From assembly GCA_020831935.1 (NCBI GenBank), contig JAFIFR010000007.1, positions 1 to 36,882 on the forward strand: a DNA stretch of 36,882 nt, read 5' to 3'. Each line of letters begins with the position of its first letter. Position 1 is the first letter of the stretch. A program made the position numbers and the translations under genes. The notes below the pieces were generated by a model, which worked only from the letters and a program-made list of their open reading frames with translations, was not told the DNA's origin and searched no databases. Of this stretch, positions 18,300-29,411 are shown one piece after another. The stretch is from Alkalimonas sp. Lineage in GTDB: Bacteria; Pseudomonadota; Gammaproteobacteria; Enterobacterales; Alteromonadaceae.

Positions 18300-19040
18300 T
18301 TGAACGCTGTACGCGCCATTTGTTGGTTATTCTTTGGTTGGAACTTTGGGCTTGTCAGTCAGGAGTTAATGCTCTATACCGAGCATTTTCCGCCGTTTAG
18401 CTACGAAGAAAGTGGCCAGATCACTGGCAGTAACACCGAAATTTTACGCCAGCTATGCCAGCGGGCTGAAGTGGATTGCCATTTTGAGCTCTACCCCTGG
18501 CGGCGTGCCTTTGACAGTGCCCTGAGCAATCAAAATGGTGGTTTGTTTTCGACGTCCCGTAGCCGCGATCGTGAGGCGCTGTTTCAGTGGGTAGGGCCAC
18601 TGGCCTACAACAGACCTTACCTGTACCGACTGAAAAGTCGCTCTGAGATCCAAGTCAAACAACTGAACGACGCTAAAAAGTACATGATTGCAGTGGCTCG
18701 GGGGGATGTATTTGAGGAATACTTTTTAACATTGGGGTTTGAGCATGGCCAACACTTGCTGGATTTTGAGTCGAAATCGGCTGCCACTCCACTGTTTTTG
18801 CAGGGACGGGTAGACTTGATGGTCTCTTCTGAGCTGGTGATGCCGGTTTGGCTGGCGCAGTATCAGCAAAGCATGGAGGTGGTGGAGGCCGTGATAGCAC
18901 TGGATGATATTGCCGGCAATTATCTGGCGTTGCATCCAAAGGTACCGGCTGAGCTGGTTCAGCGGCTGCAAAATGAACTGGATAAAATGCGTCTATCCGG
19001 GGAGTTTGATGCCATCGTGCAGCGCTTTCAGGTAGAGTAA
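18300..19040 (+). CDS. periplasmic solute-binding (SBP_bac_3-like) protein
   Basis: Signal-like N-terminus then LMLYTEHFPPFSYEESGQITGSNTEILRQLCQRAEVDCHFELYPWRRAFDSAL, an orphan polar-amino-acid SBP pattern. TTG start in the track. Confidence 0.82.
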   Translation: MNAVRAICWLFFGWNFGLVSQELMLYTEHFPPFSYEESGQITGSNTEILRQLCQRAEVDCHFELYPWRRAFDSALSNQNGGLFSTSRSRDREALFQWVGPLAYNRPYLYRLKSRSEIQVKQLNDAKKYMIAVARGDVFEEYFLTLGFEHGQHLLDFESKSAATPLFLQGRVDLMVSSELVMPVWLAQYQQSMEVVEAVIALDDIAGNYLALHPKVPAELVQRLQNELDKMRLSGEFDAIVQRFQVE

Positions 19041-19108
19041 AGGTAAATATCAGGCCGTGACAGGGGTTTTAGTTGTGCAAGTTGGTGCTGCTCCGTTACC
19101 ATGCAACC

Positions 19109-19768
19109 ATGAAAGACGCTGCTGATCAACCGCATTTCTGGCAGGTTTCCGGCCAGAACCAGACCTACACTGAGCTCTGCAATGCTTTGTACGAGCGAGA
19201 GTTGCTGCGTCTGTCTAAAATGACCGAAGCCGAACTGCCACAGTTGCCGCGCCAGCTGGCTAGCTTGCCGTTTTACATTCGCAAAGCTGCTCAGCGCATC
19301 CTTAAAGTACAGTCACCCCTATTGCTGGACAGCCAGAATGCTTCCTGGTTTGCACCTCAGGCCGCCAGCTGTCCGCTGAATCGTCAGCGCCCGGACCAAA
19401 TCGCCCGTTTTTTTGAAAAAGCCGCCAAGCCGGGGAGCCTGGTTCCGGTCTACCAGGAGCAACTCGGGGTGGAGCGTATTGTGCTGGACTCGGTGGATGA
19501 GGTTGACCACCAGGGGCAGCGGTTGCACTGCAATCAGCACGGTTGGTTTGCTTTCGCTGGCACACCGCTCAGCCCGGAGAATGCCGATAAGTTTTTATTG
19601 CAGCCGGTGAAAGTTGTGATGACGGCGTGCTGTTGTGGCCATCAGTGGAGCAATCAAAAGCGCACTTCGCCGCGGGTACTTAGCCTGCGCGAGCTGTTAC
19701 TGACCACCGGGCTGAATTGGAAAAACTTCGCCAAACCGCTTCGTCAGCAGCCGTTGGCGATAAGTTAA
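19109..19768 (+). CDS. hypothetical protein with Cys-rich TACCCGHQ motif
   Basis: ORF opens at TTG 19073; ATG at 19109 (MKDAADQPHFWQ) is an alternative start. No family recognised by eye. Confidence 0.65.
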   Translation: MKDAADQPHFWQVSGQNQTYTELCNALYERELLRLSKMTEAELPQLPRQLASLPFYIRKAAQRILKVQSPLLLDSQNASWFAPQAASCPLNRQRPDQIARFFEKAAKPGSLVPVYQEQLGVERIVLDSVDEVDHQGQRLHCNQHGWFAFAGTPLSPENADKFLLQPVKVVMTACCCGHQWSNQKRTSPRVLSLRELLLTTGLNWKNFAKPLRQQPLAIS

Positions 19769-19829
19769 CCCTTCCCTCTGCACGCTGAAAGCTTCATAAT
19801 AGCAGCATGATCAATCCAGAGCCGATGGC

Positions 19830-20162
19830 ATGCGATTCGTCACAATCGCCTTACTGATCCTGTTGTTGTTGCTGCAGTTCCGTTTATGGTTCGGTCAGCA
19901 CAGCATCAGCGACTACCTGCAGCGTAAGCAGCAGCTCGAGCAGCAAACGCTGGCCAACGAGGAGTTGGCCAAACGCAACCGGCTGCTGCTGGCCGATGTA
20001 CAAGACTTGCGTCTGGGCCTCGAAGCCATTGAAGAACGTGCCCGAAACGAGTTGGGAATGATTCGTGACGATGAGATTTTCTTCCGGATTGTTAGCGAAA
20101 GCCCTGGCTTGCAGCAACAGCGTCAGGGCATCAGCTCGTTACCCCAGCCGGAGCAGCAATGA
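19830..20162 (+). CDS. ftsB: cell division protein FtsB
   Basis: Short TM plus coiled coil ending EERARNELGMIRDDEIFFRIV; immediately upstream of ispD. Confidence 0.92.
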   Translation: MRFVTIALLILLLLLQFRLWFGQHSISDYLQRKQQLEQQTLANEELAKRNRLLLADVQDLRLGLEAIEERARNELGMIRDDEIFFRIVSESPGLQQQRQGISSLPQPEQQ

Positions 20163-20854
20163 ACCAGTTTTGCACCAAGCGACTTGCTGCGGTGATCCCT
20201 GCTGCTGGCATTGGCAGCCGGATGCAGGCTGAGCGTCCCAAGCAATACTTGCAATTGCATGGCCGCAGCATTCTGGAACACAGTGCGGCTGCTGTCCGTC
20301 AGTTGCAGCCCGATCTCCCTCTCGTGATAGCATTGGCCGCCGATGATCCCTATTTTGCTGCCACAGCTTTGGCCGCTGATCCCAACGTACAACCGGTTCT
20401 TGGTGGGCGTGAGCGTGCCGACTCGGTGCTGGCCGCGCTTCAGGCACTGGATGCAAGCCAGGTGGACTGGGTGCTGGTGCACGATGCGGCCAGGCCTTTG
20501 CTGCAAGGCACTGATTTGCAGCGTCTGTTGACCCAATGCCAGCAAGCCGGCTGCGGTGGCATTTTAGCCAGCCCGGTACGGGATACCATGAAACGTGGTG
20601 GGCCACGCATTGAGCAAACGGTGGAGCGCAGCCGACTGTGGCATGCGCTGACACCCCAGCTGTTTCCATTGTTGCCGCTGCGCCAGGCACTGCAAGATGC
20701 GCTTAGCCAGGGGGCAACCATTACCGACGAAGCCTCGGCGATGGAGCGGGCTGGTCAGCCGGTGTTGTTGGTGGAAGGGCGCAGTGACAACGTCAAAATA
20801 ACGCAGCCAGAGGATCTTGCTTTGGCCGCTTTTTATTTGGAGAAACAAGGATGA
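20159..20854 (+). CDS. ispD: 2-C-methyl-D-erythritol 4-phosphate cytidylyltransferase
   Basis: [57 protein letters not shown]. Confidence 0.97.
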   Translation: MNQFCTKRLAAVIPAAGIGSRMQAERPKQYLQLHGRSILEHSAAAVRQLQPDLPLVIALAADDPYFAATALAADPNVQPVLGGRERADSVLAALQALDASQVDWVLVHDAARPLLQGTDLQRLLTQCQQAGCGGILASPVRDTMKRGGPRIEQTVERSRLWHALTPQLFPLLPLRQALQDALSQGATITDEASAMERAGQPVLLVEGRSDNVKITQPEDLALAAFYLEKQG

Positions 20855-21333
20855 GTGCAATCCGTATTGGCCATGGTTTTGATGTCCATGCCTTTGGTGG
20901 GGAAGGGCCGGTGACGCTGGCTGGGGTCCAGGTGGATTACCCGCAAGGGTTGCTGGCTCACTCCGATGGCGATGTGGTGCTGCATGCGCTTACCGACGCC
21001 ATTTTAGGTGCTTTGGCGCTCGGGGATATCGGGCACCACTTCCCGGATACCGATGCCGCCTATGCCAATATCGACAGTCGTATTTTACTGCGTCAGGTGG
21101 TAGCAACCATGCACGAGCAGGGTTGGAAACTGGGGAATCTGGACATCACCATTATGGCGCAGGCTCCCAAAATTGCGCCGCATATTGCTGCTATGCGTGC
21201 CGTTATTGCGGTGGATTTGCAGGCAGAGCTTGCTCAGATTAATGTGAAAGCGACCACCACAGAGCGGCTAGGCTTTGTCGGACGTAAAGAAGGCATTGCA
21301 GCTGAGGCTGTGGTGTTGTTGGTCGCAGCGTGA
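20851..21333 (+). CDS. ispF: 2-C-methyl-D-erythritol 2,4-cyclodiphosphate synthase
   Basis: [66 protein letters not shown]. Confidence 0.97.
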   Translation: MSAIRIGHGFDVHAFGGEGPVTLAGVQVDYPQGLLAHSDGDVVLHALTDAILGALALGDIGHHFPDTDAAYANIDSRILLRQVVATMHEQGWKLGNLDITIMAQAPKIAPHIAAMRAVIAVDLQAELAQINVKATTTERLGFVGRKEGIAAEAVVLLVAA

Positions 21334-22394
21334 GTCTGCCACTGTCGGTGCAGCCACCACTGGCTTGGTTGTATGGTGAGCCAGCTGCCCATGGCTTGTT
21401 ACGTACCGAGGCCAGTGACTTTCAGGTGGATGAAGAGCTCAACTTTACACCCAGTGGCGCTGGCGAGCATTTGCTGCTGCAGATTGAAAAGATTGGCCAA
21501 AATACCCAGTACGTCGCCCGGCAGCTGGCTGAACGTACTGGTTTGAAGAATCGGGATATCAGCTTTGCCGGCCGTAAAGACCGCCATGCTCTGACCCGGC
21601 AGTGGTTTTGTCTGCCCTGGCCGATCAAAGCCGAGGTGTCCTGGCAAGACTGGCAAGGGGAAGGCTACCGGATTTTGCAGGTACAGCGACATCATCGTAA
21701 GTTGCGGTTGGGCGCTTTAAAACGCAATCGCTTTCGGATCCAGTTGCGGGAGCTCAGTGATCCCGCTGCCGTGCTGGCCCGATTGCCTTTGGCGCAGCAA
21801 GGGGTGCCGAATTATTTTGGTGAGCAGCGTTTTGGCATTGACGGTGGCAATCTGAGCAAAGCCTATGCGCTCTTTCAAGGGCAAAGCATTGCTGACCGGC
21901 AATTGCGCGGGCTGGTGTTGTCCGCTGCGCGCTCTTATTTATTTAATCAGCAGGTATCCGCTCGGGTGAAGGCTGGTTTTTTTCAGCAGGTTTTGGCTGG
22001 CGATGTGTTGCAGCTGGATGGTTCCGGCTCGGTTTTTCGGGCCCTTGACGATTTGAGTCTCTTGCAGCAACGTTTGCAACAGGGCGATCTGCACCCGACG
22101 GCGGCTCTGTGCGGCCTGGTGAGCTCCGATAAAGCGCAGCCTGCCGCTGAGGCCGCACAGGCCGAAGCCGACTGGTTGGCCCCACATGCGGCTCTGGTAC
22201 AAGGGCTGATGGACTTTCGTTTAAAAGCCGAGCGGCGAGCCATTCGGCTGGTACCGGAGCAACTGCAAGCCAAAGCCTGTGGCCAGAATTTATTGCTTGA
22301 ATTTGCCTTGCCAACGGGTTGTTTTGCCACCAGTGTACTGCGAGAATTGGTGCAGTACACCGATGTTGCCGCCAACCGGCAGTATGGAGATTAA
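21330..22394 (+). CDS. truD: tRNA pseudouridine(13) synthase
   Basis: [46 protein letters not shown] motifs. Confidence 0.95.
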   Translation: MSLPLSVQPPLAWLYGEPAAHGLLRTEASDFQVDEELNFTPSGAGEHLLLQIEKIGQNTQYVARQLAERTGLKNRDISFAGRKDRHALTRQWFCLPWPIKAEVSWQDWQGEGYRILQVQRHHRKLRLGALKRNRFRIQLRELSDPAAVLARLPLAQQGVPNYFGEQRFGIDGGNLSKAYALFQGQSIADRQLRGLVLSAARSYLFNQQVSARVKAGFFQQVLAGDVLQLDGSGSVFRALDDLSLLQQRLQQGDLHPTAALCGLVSSDKAQPAAEAAQAEADWLAPHAALVQGLMDFRLKAERRAIRLVPEQLQAKACGQNLLLEFALPTGCFATSVLRELVQYTDVAANRQYGD

Positions 22395-22396
22395 GA

Positions 22397-23149
22397 ATGC
22401 GGATTTTATTGAGCAACGATGATGGGGTTTATGCCAAAGGGATTCAGGTGTTGCAGCAGGCACTGTCGCAAATGGCTGAGGTAACCACGGTAGGGCCGGA
22501 TCGCAACTGCAGCGGTGCCAGCAATTCCCTGACTTTATTGAACCCTCTGAGAACCCAGCAACTGGACAATGGTTTTATAGCGGTCAGCGGTACGCCCACC
22601 GATTGCGTCCATCTGGCCATCAGTCAGCTGTTGGACTTTACCCCGGATTTGGTGGTGGCTGGTATCAATCACGGCGCCAACATGGGCGATGATGTGATTT
22701 ACTCCGGTACCGTGGCCGCGGCGACCGAGGGGCGTCATCTGGGTTTGCCGGCCATTGCGGTTTCGCTGGCCAGTCACGACAGCGACTATTTTGAAACTGC
22801 GGCCTATGTCACGGTGCAGGTGATCAAAAAACTAAAGTCGCACCCGCTGCCGGCCGATCAAATTCTCAATATCAATGTGCCCGCGATCCCGATTGCCGAG
22901 TTGAAGGGGGTGCAGGTGACTCGTCTGGGACGTCGGCATAAAGCCGAAACCATGACATCGGCCGTTGACCCCTGGGGGCGACCGATTTATTGGTATGGCT
23001 CCTTAGGGCCAGAACTGGACGCCGGTCCAGGCACGGATTTTCATGCCATTGCTCATGGCTACGCATCCATTACGCCCATCCATGTTGACATGTCTGCTTA
23101 CAAGAGCATGGATCAACTCAGTCAGTGGTTAGAAGGAATTCAGTTGTAA
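22397..23149 (+). CDS. surE: 5'/3'-nucleotidase SurE
   Basis: [47 protein letters not shown] at 22397. Confidence 0.97.
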   Translation: MRILLSNDDGVYAKGIQVLQQALSQMAEVTTVGPDRNCSGASNSLTLLNPLRTQQLDNGFIAVSGTPTDCVHLAISQLLDFTPDLVVAGINHGANMGDDVIYSGTVAAATEGRHLGLPAIAVSLASHDSDYFETAAYVTVQVIKKLKSHPLPADQILNINVPAIPIAELKGVQVTRLGRRHKAETMTSAVDPWGRPIYWYGSLGPELDAGPGTDFHAIAHGYASITPIHVDMSAYKSMDQLSQWLEGIQL

Positions 23150-23788
23150 ATGGCTGTCGCAACGCAACGCAGTGCCACTTTGCTGGCGCAAAAGCTTCAC
23201 CAAGAAGGCATCACCCATCCTGAGGTGATTGCGGCTATCGCCAATACGCCGCGCCATCTTTTTGTCGAAACGGTGCTGGCGCACAAAGCGTATGAAAATA
23301 CCGCCTTGCCGATAGGCCATGGCCAGACCATATCCCAACCTTACATTGTGGCTCGGATGACTGAGCTTTTGTTGGCCGGGGGCAAGTCGCAACAGGTGCT
23401 GGAAATAGGCACCGGCTCCGGGTATCAAACCGCTGTTTTGGCCCGGTTGTTTGAGCGGGTGTACAGCGTCGAGCGGATTAAAAGTCTGCAATTTCAGGCC
23501 AAGCGACGTCTGCAACAGCTGGACTTGCACAATGTGTCGATGAAGCATGGCGATGGTTGGCAAGGCTGGACTAGCAAAGCTCCTTTTGACTGCATTTTGG
23601 TGACGGCCGCGCCCAGCGCGGTGCCGCAAGCGCTGTTGCAGCAATTGAGCGAGGGCGGGCGTTTGGTGATCCCGGTTGGTACCGATGACCAGGTTCTGCG
23701 GGTGATTCAGCGTCAGGGCGATACTTTTATGGAAGACAATGTGGAAGCGGTCCGTTTTGTACCCTTAGTTCCGGGGGAGCTGGCCTGA
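23150..23788 (+). CDS. pcm: protein-L-isoaspartate O-methyltransferase
   Basis: [50 protein letters not shown]. Confidence 0.96.
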   Translation: MAVATQRSATLLAQKLHQEGITHPEVIAAIANTPRHLFVETVLAHKAYENTALPIGHGQTISQPYIVARMTELLLAGGKSQQVLEIGTGSGYQTAVLARLFERVYSVERIKSLQFQAKRRLQQLDLHNVSMKHGDGWQGWTSKAPFDCILVTAAPSAVPQALLQQLSEGGRLVIPVGTDDQVLRVIQRQGDTFMEDNVEAVRFVPLVPGELA

Positions 23789-24702
23789 TGGACGCCAGGG
23801 CAGCGTCTCTTTGGCGGTCTTATTTGCTGGTATGGTGCAAAGGCCTGATGATGGGGGCTGCGGATATTGTACCTGGCGTCTCAGGCGGGACTTTGGCACT
23901 GTTGTTGGGGATTTATGAGCGGTTGATTCGGGCCATTCGCTCAGTCGATCATCATGCGCTGGCTATGGTGCTCAGAGGACGGCTGCTGGCTGCCTGGCAG
24001 CATATCGATGGCACCTTTTTACTCTGTTTGTTCAGCGGGATTTTGCTCAGTGTCTTCCTGTTGGCGAAAGGCGTCAGCTGGATGTTGTTGCACCAACCGG
24101 TGTTGCTTTGGTCGTTGTTTTTTGGCTTGATTCTGGCTGCTTTGCCACAGCTGTGCAGCAAGCTGCGCTGGGATCGCTGGCGTTTGTTGTTGCTGTTGCT
24201 GGGGGTGCTGCTTGCACTGGGTATCGGGCAGTTGCAGCCGGTCGAATTGCAACCGGAGCGCTGGATGTTTTTTGTTGCGGGTGCCGTGGCGATTTGCGCC
24301 ATGATCCTGCCCGGTATCTCCGGCAGCTTTATTTTGTTGCTGTTGGGCATGTACGCGCCGGTATTGTTGGCTGTGACTGAGCTGCAGCTATTGCCTCTGA
24401 TGTTGTTTGCCAGCGGCTGTGCGGTTGGCTTATTAAGCTTTTCCCGTTTGCTGGCTTGTTTGTTGGCACGGTATCACGATGCGACCCTGGCAGTGTTAAT
24501 TGGCATTGTCATGGGTGCCATGTACCGGGTTTGGCCCTGGCAGCTGGATGGCTCGCCGGTTGGCTTTAGCACCTATCTACAGTGGCACGACTCGCTGCAG
24601 TTCGGTTGGGCACTGGCGATGACGCTGCTCGGTGTTTTGGGCATGCTGGCTGTGTTGCAACTGGAGCGTCTGCAACAGCCAGGTGAGCGGATCAGCAATT
24701 GA
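23788..24702 (+). CDS. DUF368 membrane protein (PopT-type undecaprenyl phosphate translocase candidate)
   Basis: MGAADIVPGVSGGTLALLLGIYERLI and AICAMILPGISGSFILLLLGMYAPVL are the paired PG(V/I)SG motifs of DUF368; many hydrophobic helices. Confidence 0.9.
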   Translation: MDARAASLWRSYLLVWCKGLMMGAADIVPGVSGGTLALLLGIYERLIRAIRSVDHHALAMVLRGRLLAAWQHIDGTFLLCLFSGILLSVFLLAKGVSWMLLHQPVLLWSLFFGLILAALPQLCSKLRWDRWRLLLLLLGVLLALGIGQLQPVELQPERWMFFVAGAVAICAMILPGISGSFILLLLGMYAPVLLAVTELQLLPLMLFASGCAVGLLSFSRLLACLLARYHDATLAVLIGIVMGAMYRVWPWQLDGSPVGFSTYLQWHDSLQFGWALAMTLLGVLGMLAVLQLERLQQPGERISN

Positions 24703-24712
24703 TGGGGGCCTG

Positions 24713-25636
24713 ATGAGCACAGCCAGGATGGTCAGGCATGTTGCTAAGCGGCAGTGCAAACTGCCTTGCTGGCCTATCCTACTGTTTGGTTTGATGCTGA
24801 TTGCAGGCTGTGCTAAGCGCTCTGAGCCGGCCCCGGTTGCAGCTTTGGCAGTCAGCCCGGCCCAGTCTTCACGTGGGCCTCTTTCTGGTGACAGCTATCA
24901 GGTTCAGCGCGGGGACACCCTGTACTCCATTGCTTTTCGGGCCGGCCAGGACTTTCGGGAGCTGGCCCGGCGCAATCAGATTGAAGCACCTTACATTATC
25001 CACCCTGGCCAACAGCTGCAACTACGGGGTCCAGCGCCAGCCAGCCGCACTGCAGCCAGAACCGAGGTGGTCACTCAGCCGGCCCCGGTACAGACTCAGC
25101 CCGTACGCTCTTCGGCAAGCGCTCGCCAAGCGGCGCCAGCAGCCACAACTCAGACCAATCCGACTGCACCGGCAAAATCGGTTGCACAGCGCCCACAAAC
25201 CGGTTATGTTCATAATACTACAGCACAAAACCAGAAAAAAACGGCAAACAATACCCCAGCAAGCGGGCGATTGCAATGGCAGTGGCCGACCCGAGGTACC
25301 ATTCTGGCGCGTTTTTCGCACCAGGAGCATGGAAGCAAAGGGATAAAAATTGCTGGCAGTGAAGGGCAGCGCATTAATGCAGCTGCCGCCGGTCAAGTGG
25401 TGTACGCCGGCAATGCACTGCGAGGTTACGGTAATTTAATCATCATCAAGCACAACGATGATTACCTGAGTGCTTATGCGCACAACAGCCGCTTGCGAGT
25501 CCGTGAGCAGCAACAGGTGGAAGCTGGACAACACATTGCCGACATGGGAAGTACAGAGGCGAGCCGAACACAATTGCACTTTGAAATTCGTTTTCGGGGG
25601 CAATCGGTCGACCCGCTGCAGTTTCTACCCAGATAA
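24713..25636 (+). CDS. nlpD: murein hydrolase activator NlpD (lipoprotein, LysM + degenerate LytM)
   Basis: Lipobox LIAGC; LysM YQVQRGDTLYSIAFRAGQDFRELARRN; C-terminal M23-like domain (GTILARFSHQEHGSKGIKIAG ... LHFEIRFRGQSVDPLQFLP) lacking the HxxxD zinc motif; upstream of rpoS. Confidence 0.94.
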   Translation: MSTARMVRHVAKRQCKLPCWPILLFGLMLIAGCAKRSEPAPVAALAVSPAQSSRGPLSGDSYQVQRGDTLYSIAFRAGQDFRELARRNQIEAPYIIHPGQQLQLRGPAPASRTAARTEVVTQPAPVQTQPVRSSASARQAAPAATTQTNPTAPAKSVAQRPQTGYVHNTTAQNQKKTANNTPASGRLQWQWPTRGTILARFSHQEHGSKGIKIAGSEGQRINAAAAGQVVYAGNALRGYGNLIIIKHNDDYLSAYAHNSRLRVREQQQVEAGQHIADMGSTEASRTQLHFEIRFRGQSVDPLQFLPR

Positions 25637-25738
25637 CAGGAAGAAACACCATAACAACAGACGTCCCGAAGGACGCAGCGACGGACAGCCTCAGGCAGAG
25701 CTGGACCGAATGTACCCTTGTAGATGTGGGAGAAGGAT

Positions 25739-26743
25739 ATGGGCTCCAAGGCAAGACATGAGCAAAATGAACGCAGCAATGATGATTTGAACGAAGACTT
25801 GTCTCTGATCGACGAGGCGGAAGACGCGGATGAGCCGGATGCCGCTGCCTTAGCTGATGACAATGATACCGAAAGTGATGATGTCTTTGCCCGGGATGAC
25901 AGCTACCGTGCATTGGATGCGACTCAAATGTATTTGGGCGAAATCGGTTTTTCGCCTTTGCTGACGGCAGAAGAGGAAGTTTACTTTTCCCGTCTGGCCC
26001 TCAAAGGCGATGAAGCTGCCCGCAAACGCATGATTGAAAGCAACTTACGTTTGGTGGTTAAAATTGCCCGTCGTTACATCAATCGGGGTCTGGCCTTGCT
26101 GGATTTGATTGAGGAAGGCAATCTGGGCTTGATTCGCGCGGTAGAGAAGTTTGATCCAGAGCGTGGCTTTCGCTTTTCGACCTATGCCACCTGGTGGATC
26201 CGTCAAACCATTGAACGGGCCATCATGAATCAGACCCGTACCATCCGTCTGCCCATTCATGTGGTGAAAGAACTCAACATTTACCTGCGTGCTGCCCGCG
26301 AGTTGTCGCAAAAACTGGATCATGAGCCCACCGCTGAAGAAATCGCCACAGCACTGGATAAGCCGGTGGAAGAAGTGAGCAAGATGCTTAAACTGAACGA
26401 GCGCATTACCTCGGTCGATGGTTTGGCAGCGGGCTCCTCCGACAAGCAACTGTTGGATGTCATTGCCGATGACAAAGAGCTGGGCCCGGAAATGGAGCTG
26501 CAGGACCAGGACATCAAGCAACATCTGGTGCAGTGGTTGGATGAACTGAATCCCAAACAACGCGAAGTGCTGGCCCGACGTTTTGGCTTGCTTGGTTACG
26601 AGCCCTCGACCCTGGAAGATGTTGGCCATGAAATCGGTTTAACCCGGGAGCGGGTGCGGCAAATTCAGGTGGAAGCCTTGCGGCGGTTGAAAGAAATCGT
26701 CACCCATCAGGGGCTCAATATCGAAACTTTGTTTCAGGATTGA
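25739..26743 (+). CDS. rpoS: RNA polymerase sigma factor RpoS
   Basis: [59 protein letters not shown]..., region 4 [33 protein letters not shown] Shine-Dalgarno before ATG 25739. Confidence 0.97.
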   Translation: MGSKARHEQNERSNDDLNEDLSLIDEAEDADEPDAAALADDNDTESDDVFARDDSYRALDATQMYLGEIGFSPLLTAEEEVYFSRLALKGDEAARKRMIESNLRLVVKIARRYINRGLALLDLIEEGNLGLIRAVEKFDPERGFRFSTYATWWIRQTIERAIMNQTRTIRLPIHVVKELNIYLRAARELSQKLDHEPTAEEIATALDKPVEEVSKMLKLNERITSVDGLAAGSSDKQLLDVIADDKELGPEMELQDQDIKQHLVQWLDELNPKQREVLARRFGLLGYEPSTLEDVGHEIGLTRERVRQIQVEALRRLKEIVTHQGLNIETLFQD

Positions 26744-26771
26744 TGGCCCGGTAGTGATGCCCTTCTGCCAC

Positions 26772-26803
26772 AAACAAAAAGCGCCGTCTGGCGCTTTTTG
26801 TTT
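26772..26803. terminator. bidirectional rpoS/mutS terminator
   Basis: Perfect 14-bp stem AAACAAAAAGCGCC-GTCT-GGCGCTTTTTGTTT between convergent rpoS and mutS; U-tract on both strands. Confidence 0.92.
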
Positions 26804-29378
26804 AGTCTGTTAGCTGACCTTTCAGCTGGTACAGCAAGTCAAGCGCCTGGCGTGCACTGAGTTCATCCGGATTGATGCCACGCAACTGTTGCACGATTGG
26901 GTGCTCCGGGGCTAACAGCTCAAGTTGGGATGCGCTGGCTGGGCCAGTGTTCAGAGAGCGGGCCGGTTCGGCTTGCTCCAGTTGCAGCAATTTGCGTCTG
27001 GCTTGCTGGATCACCACCTTGGGGACGCCTGCCAATTGCGCGACCTGCAAACCAAAGCTTTTGCTGGCGGCGCCAGGGTGCACATGGTGCATAAAAGCGA
27101 TGCTGTCGCCGTGCTCAACTGCATCAAAATGCACATTGGCCAGGCCGTCCAGCTCATCGGCCAGTTGGGTCAGCTCAAAGTAATGGGTAGCGAATAAGGT
27201 CATGGCCTTTAGCTGCCGGGCCAGGTAGTCGGCACAGGCCCAGGCCAGAGAGAGGCCATCGTAGGTGCTGGTGCCGCGACCAATTTCATCCATCAGCACC
27301 AGGCTGTTGGGGGTGGCATGGTGCAAGATGGTGGCTGTTTCGGTCATTTCCACCATAAAGGTTGAACGACCAGAGGCCAGATCGTCCGAGGCACCGACCC
27401 GGGTAAAGATCCGATCAATCGGGCCGATGATGGCTCGCTCTGCCGGCACATAGCAGCCGATGGCGGCCATCAGCACAATCAGTGCGGTCTGGCGCATATA
27501 GGTCGATTTACCGCCCATATTGGGGCCGGTCACCAGCAGCATGCGCTGCGCCGGCGAGAGCTCCAGCGGGTTGGCAATAAAAGGTTCATTCAGCACCTGC
27601 TCCACCACCGGGTGCCGTCCCTGTTCAATTTGAATACCGATGGCATTCTGCAGCTCGGGCCTCTGGTAATTCAGCGCATCGGCCCGTTCGGCGAAGTTGC
27701 TTAACACATCCAATTGCGACAAGGCGGCTGCCAGTTGCTGCAGAGCTTCGAGTTGTGGCAGGATATGATCGAACAGGGCGTTGTACAGCTGCTTTTCCAG
27801 TGCCAGCGCCTTGCTTTGACTGCCGAGTACCTTGTCTTCGTACTCTTTTAACTCTGGAATAATAAAACGCTCGTTGTTCTTCAGTGTTTGGCGTCGAATG
27901 TAGTCGGCCGGAACCTTGTGATCCGAGCCGCGGCCAATCTCAATGTAGTAGCCATGCACCTTGTTAAAACCAACTTTGAGCGAGCTGATGCCGGTGCGCT
28001 CTTTTTCCCGGGTCTCCAGTTGCTGCAAATAGTCGGTGGCGCCGGTAGCCAGCGCCCGCCAGTGGTCCAGCTCGTCGTGGTAACCTGATGCTATCACGCC
28101 GCCGTCGCGGATCAGCACCGGCGGCTGCTCGACAATGGCTTGTTCCAGCAGAGCGCAAAGCTCAGGCAAAGGCTGTACTTGCTGGTACAGTTCGGTGAGC
28201 AAAGCACAGTGCCAGCTGCTCGCCAGTGGCTGCAGACTTGGCAGTTGCTGCAGAGCCTGACGCAAGCGGGCAAAGTCGCGCGGACGGGCCGAGCGCAGTG
28301 CCAACCGGGCAATCACCCGCTCGATATCGCCAATCTGCTTAAGCTGAAGCTGCAGCTCCGGGTAACTGTCGCTTAGCTCGCTAACGGCCTGTAGTCGCTG
28401 CTCAATGCGTTGATGTTGCCGAAGTGGTGCCTGGATCCAGCGCTGCAATAAGCGGGAACCCATCGCGGTTTGGGTCTGATCCAACACATCCAACAGGGTA
28501 TGTTCCCGACCACCGGCCAGATTTTGCGTCAGCTCCAGATTACGACGGGTAGCGGCATCCAGCACAATGTAATCATCGCTTTGCTCTTTGGCGATGGCTC
28601 GAAGATGCGGCAACTGGCTGCGCTGGGTGTCTTTGACGTACTGCATCAAACAGCCCGCCGCCATTAGGCCAACCGGGGCATCCTCCACCCCAAAGCTCAG
28701 TAAATCCTTGGTACCAAACTGCTGGCACAATAAACGGCGGGCGGTTTCTATTTCAAACTCCCAGGCCGGACGGCGACGGTTACTGCAGCGAACCGGCAGC
28801 AGCTGTTGTGCTAACAGTTCCTCGCTGTACAACAGCTCGGCCGGTTGCAGTCGCTGCAGCAAGGCCTGCACATCGCTGTCGTTGTCTAGCTGCTGCAGCA
28901 AAAAGCGGCCACTGGCTAAATCCAGCCAGGCCACACCAAACTGATTTTTGTGCTGCACCAGGCAGGCTAGCAGGGTATCGCGCCGCTCTTGCATCAGTGC
29001 TTCATCGGTGACGGTGCCTGGGGTCACAATGCGTACAACCTGACGCTCAACCGGTCCTTTGCTGGTGGCCGGATCGCCAATCTGCTCGCAGATGGCAACC
29101 GACTCGCCCAGCTGTACCAGCCGGGCCAGGTAGGACTCAACGGCATGGTAGGGCACACCAGCCATCGGGATCGGTTGACCACCACTTTGACCGCGTTTGG
29201 TCAGCGAGATATCCAGCAAGCGGGCTGCTTTTTTCGCATCGTCGTAAAACAGCTCATAAAAATCACCCATACGGTAGAACAGCAGAATGTCCGGGTGCTG
29301 GGCTTTTAAGCCCAGATACTGTTGCATCATCGGAGTGTGGGCACTGGCAGCTTGCCCCAAAGTGGTGGTGGACGGCAT
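26802..29378 (-). CDS. mutS: DNA mismatch repair protein MutS
   Basis: [77 protein letters not shown]. Confidence 0.98.
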   Translation of the reverse strand: MPSTTTLGQAASAHTPMMQQYLGLKAQHPDILLFYRMGDFYELFYDDAKKAARLLDISLTKRGQSGGQPIPMAGVPYHAVESYLARLVQLGESVAICEQIGDPATSKGPVERQVVRIVTPGTVTDEALMQERRDTLLACLVQHKNQFGVAWLDLASGRFLLQQLDNDSDVQALLQRLQPAELLYSEELLAQQLLPVRCSNRRRPAWEFEIETARRLLCQQFGTKDLLSFGVEDAPVGLMAAGCLMQYVKDTQRSQLPHLRAIAKEQSDDYIVLDAATRRNLELTQNLAGGREHTLLDVLDQTQTAMGSRLLQRWIQAPLRQHQRIEQRLQAVSELSDSYPELQLQLKQIGDIERVIARLALRSARPRDFARLRQALQQLPSLQPLASSWHCALLTELYQQVQPLPELCALLEQAIVEQPPVLIRDGGVIASGYHDELDHWRALATGATDYLQQLETREKERTGISSLKVGFNKVHGYYIEIGRGSDHKVPADYIRRQTLKNNERFIIPELKEYEDKVLGSQSKALALEKQLYNALFDHILPQLEALQQLAAALSQLDVLSNFAERADALNYQRPELQNAIGIQIEQGRHPVVEQVLNEPFIANPLELSPAQRMLLVTGPNMGGKSTYMRQTALIVLMAAIGCYVPAERAIIGPIDRIFTRVGASDDLASGRSTFMVEMTETATILHHATPNSLVLMDEIGRGTSTYDGLSLAWACADYLARQLKAMTLFATHYFELTQLADELDGLANVHFDAVEHGDSIAFMHHVHPGAASKSFGLQVAQLAGVPKVVIQQARRKLLQLEQAEPARSLNTGPASASQLELLAPEHPIVQQLRGINPDELSARQALDLLYQLKGQLTD

Positions 29379-29411
29379 AATAGCGTTACATTCCTTGCAT
29401 CTGGATCACTG

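Noticed and set aside
20139-20690. 183-aa and overlapping minus-strand ORFs opposite ispD
   Set aside because: Mutually overlapping antisense frames of a conserved gene; low-complexity Cys/His/Pro composition.
21943-22416. Several overlapping minus-strand ORFs opposite truD
   Set aside because: All are shadows of truD; no family resemblance.
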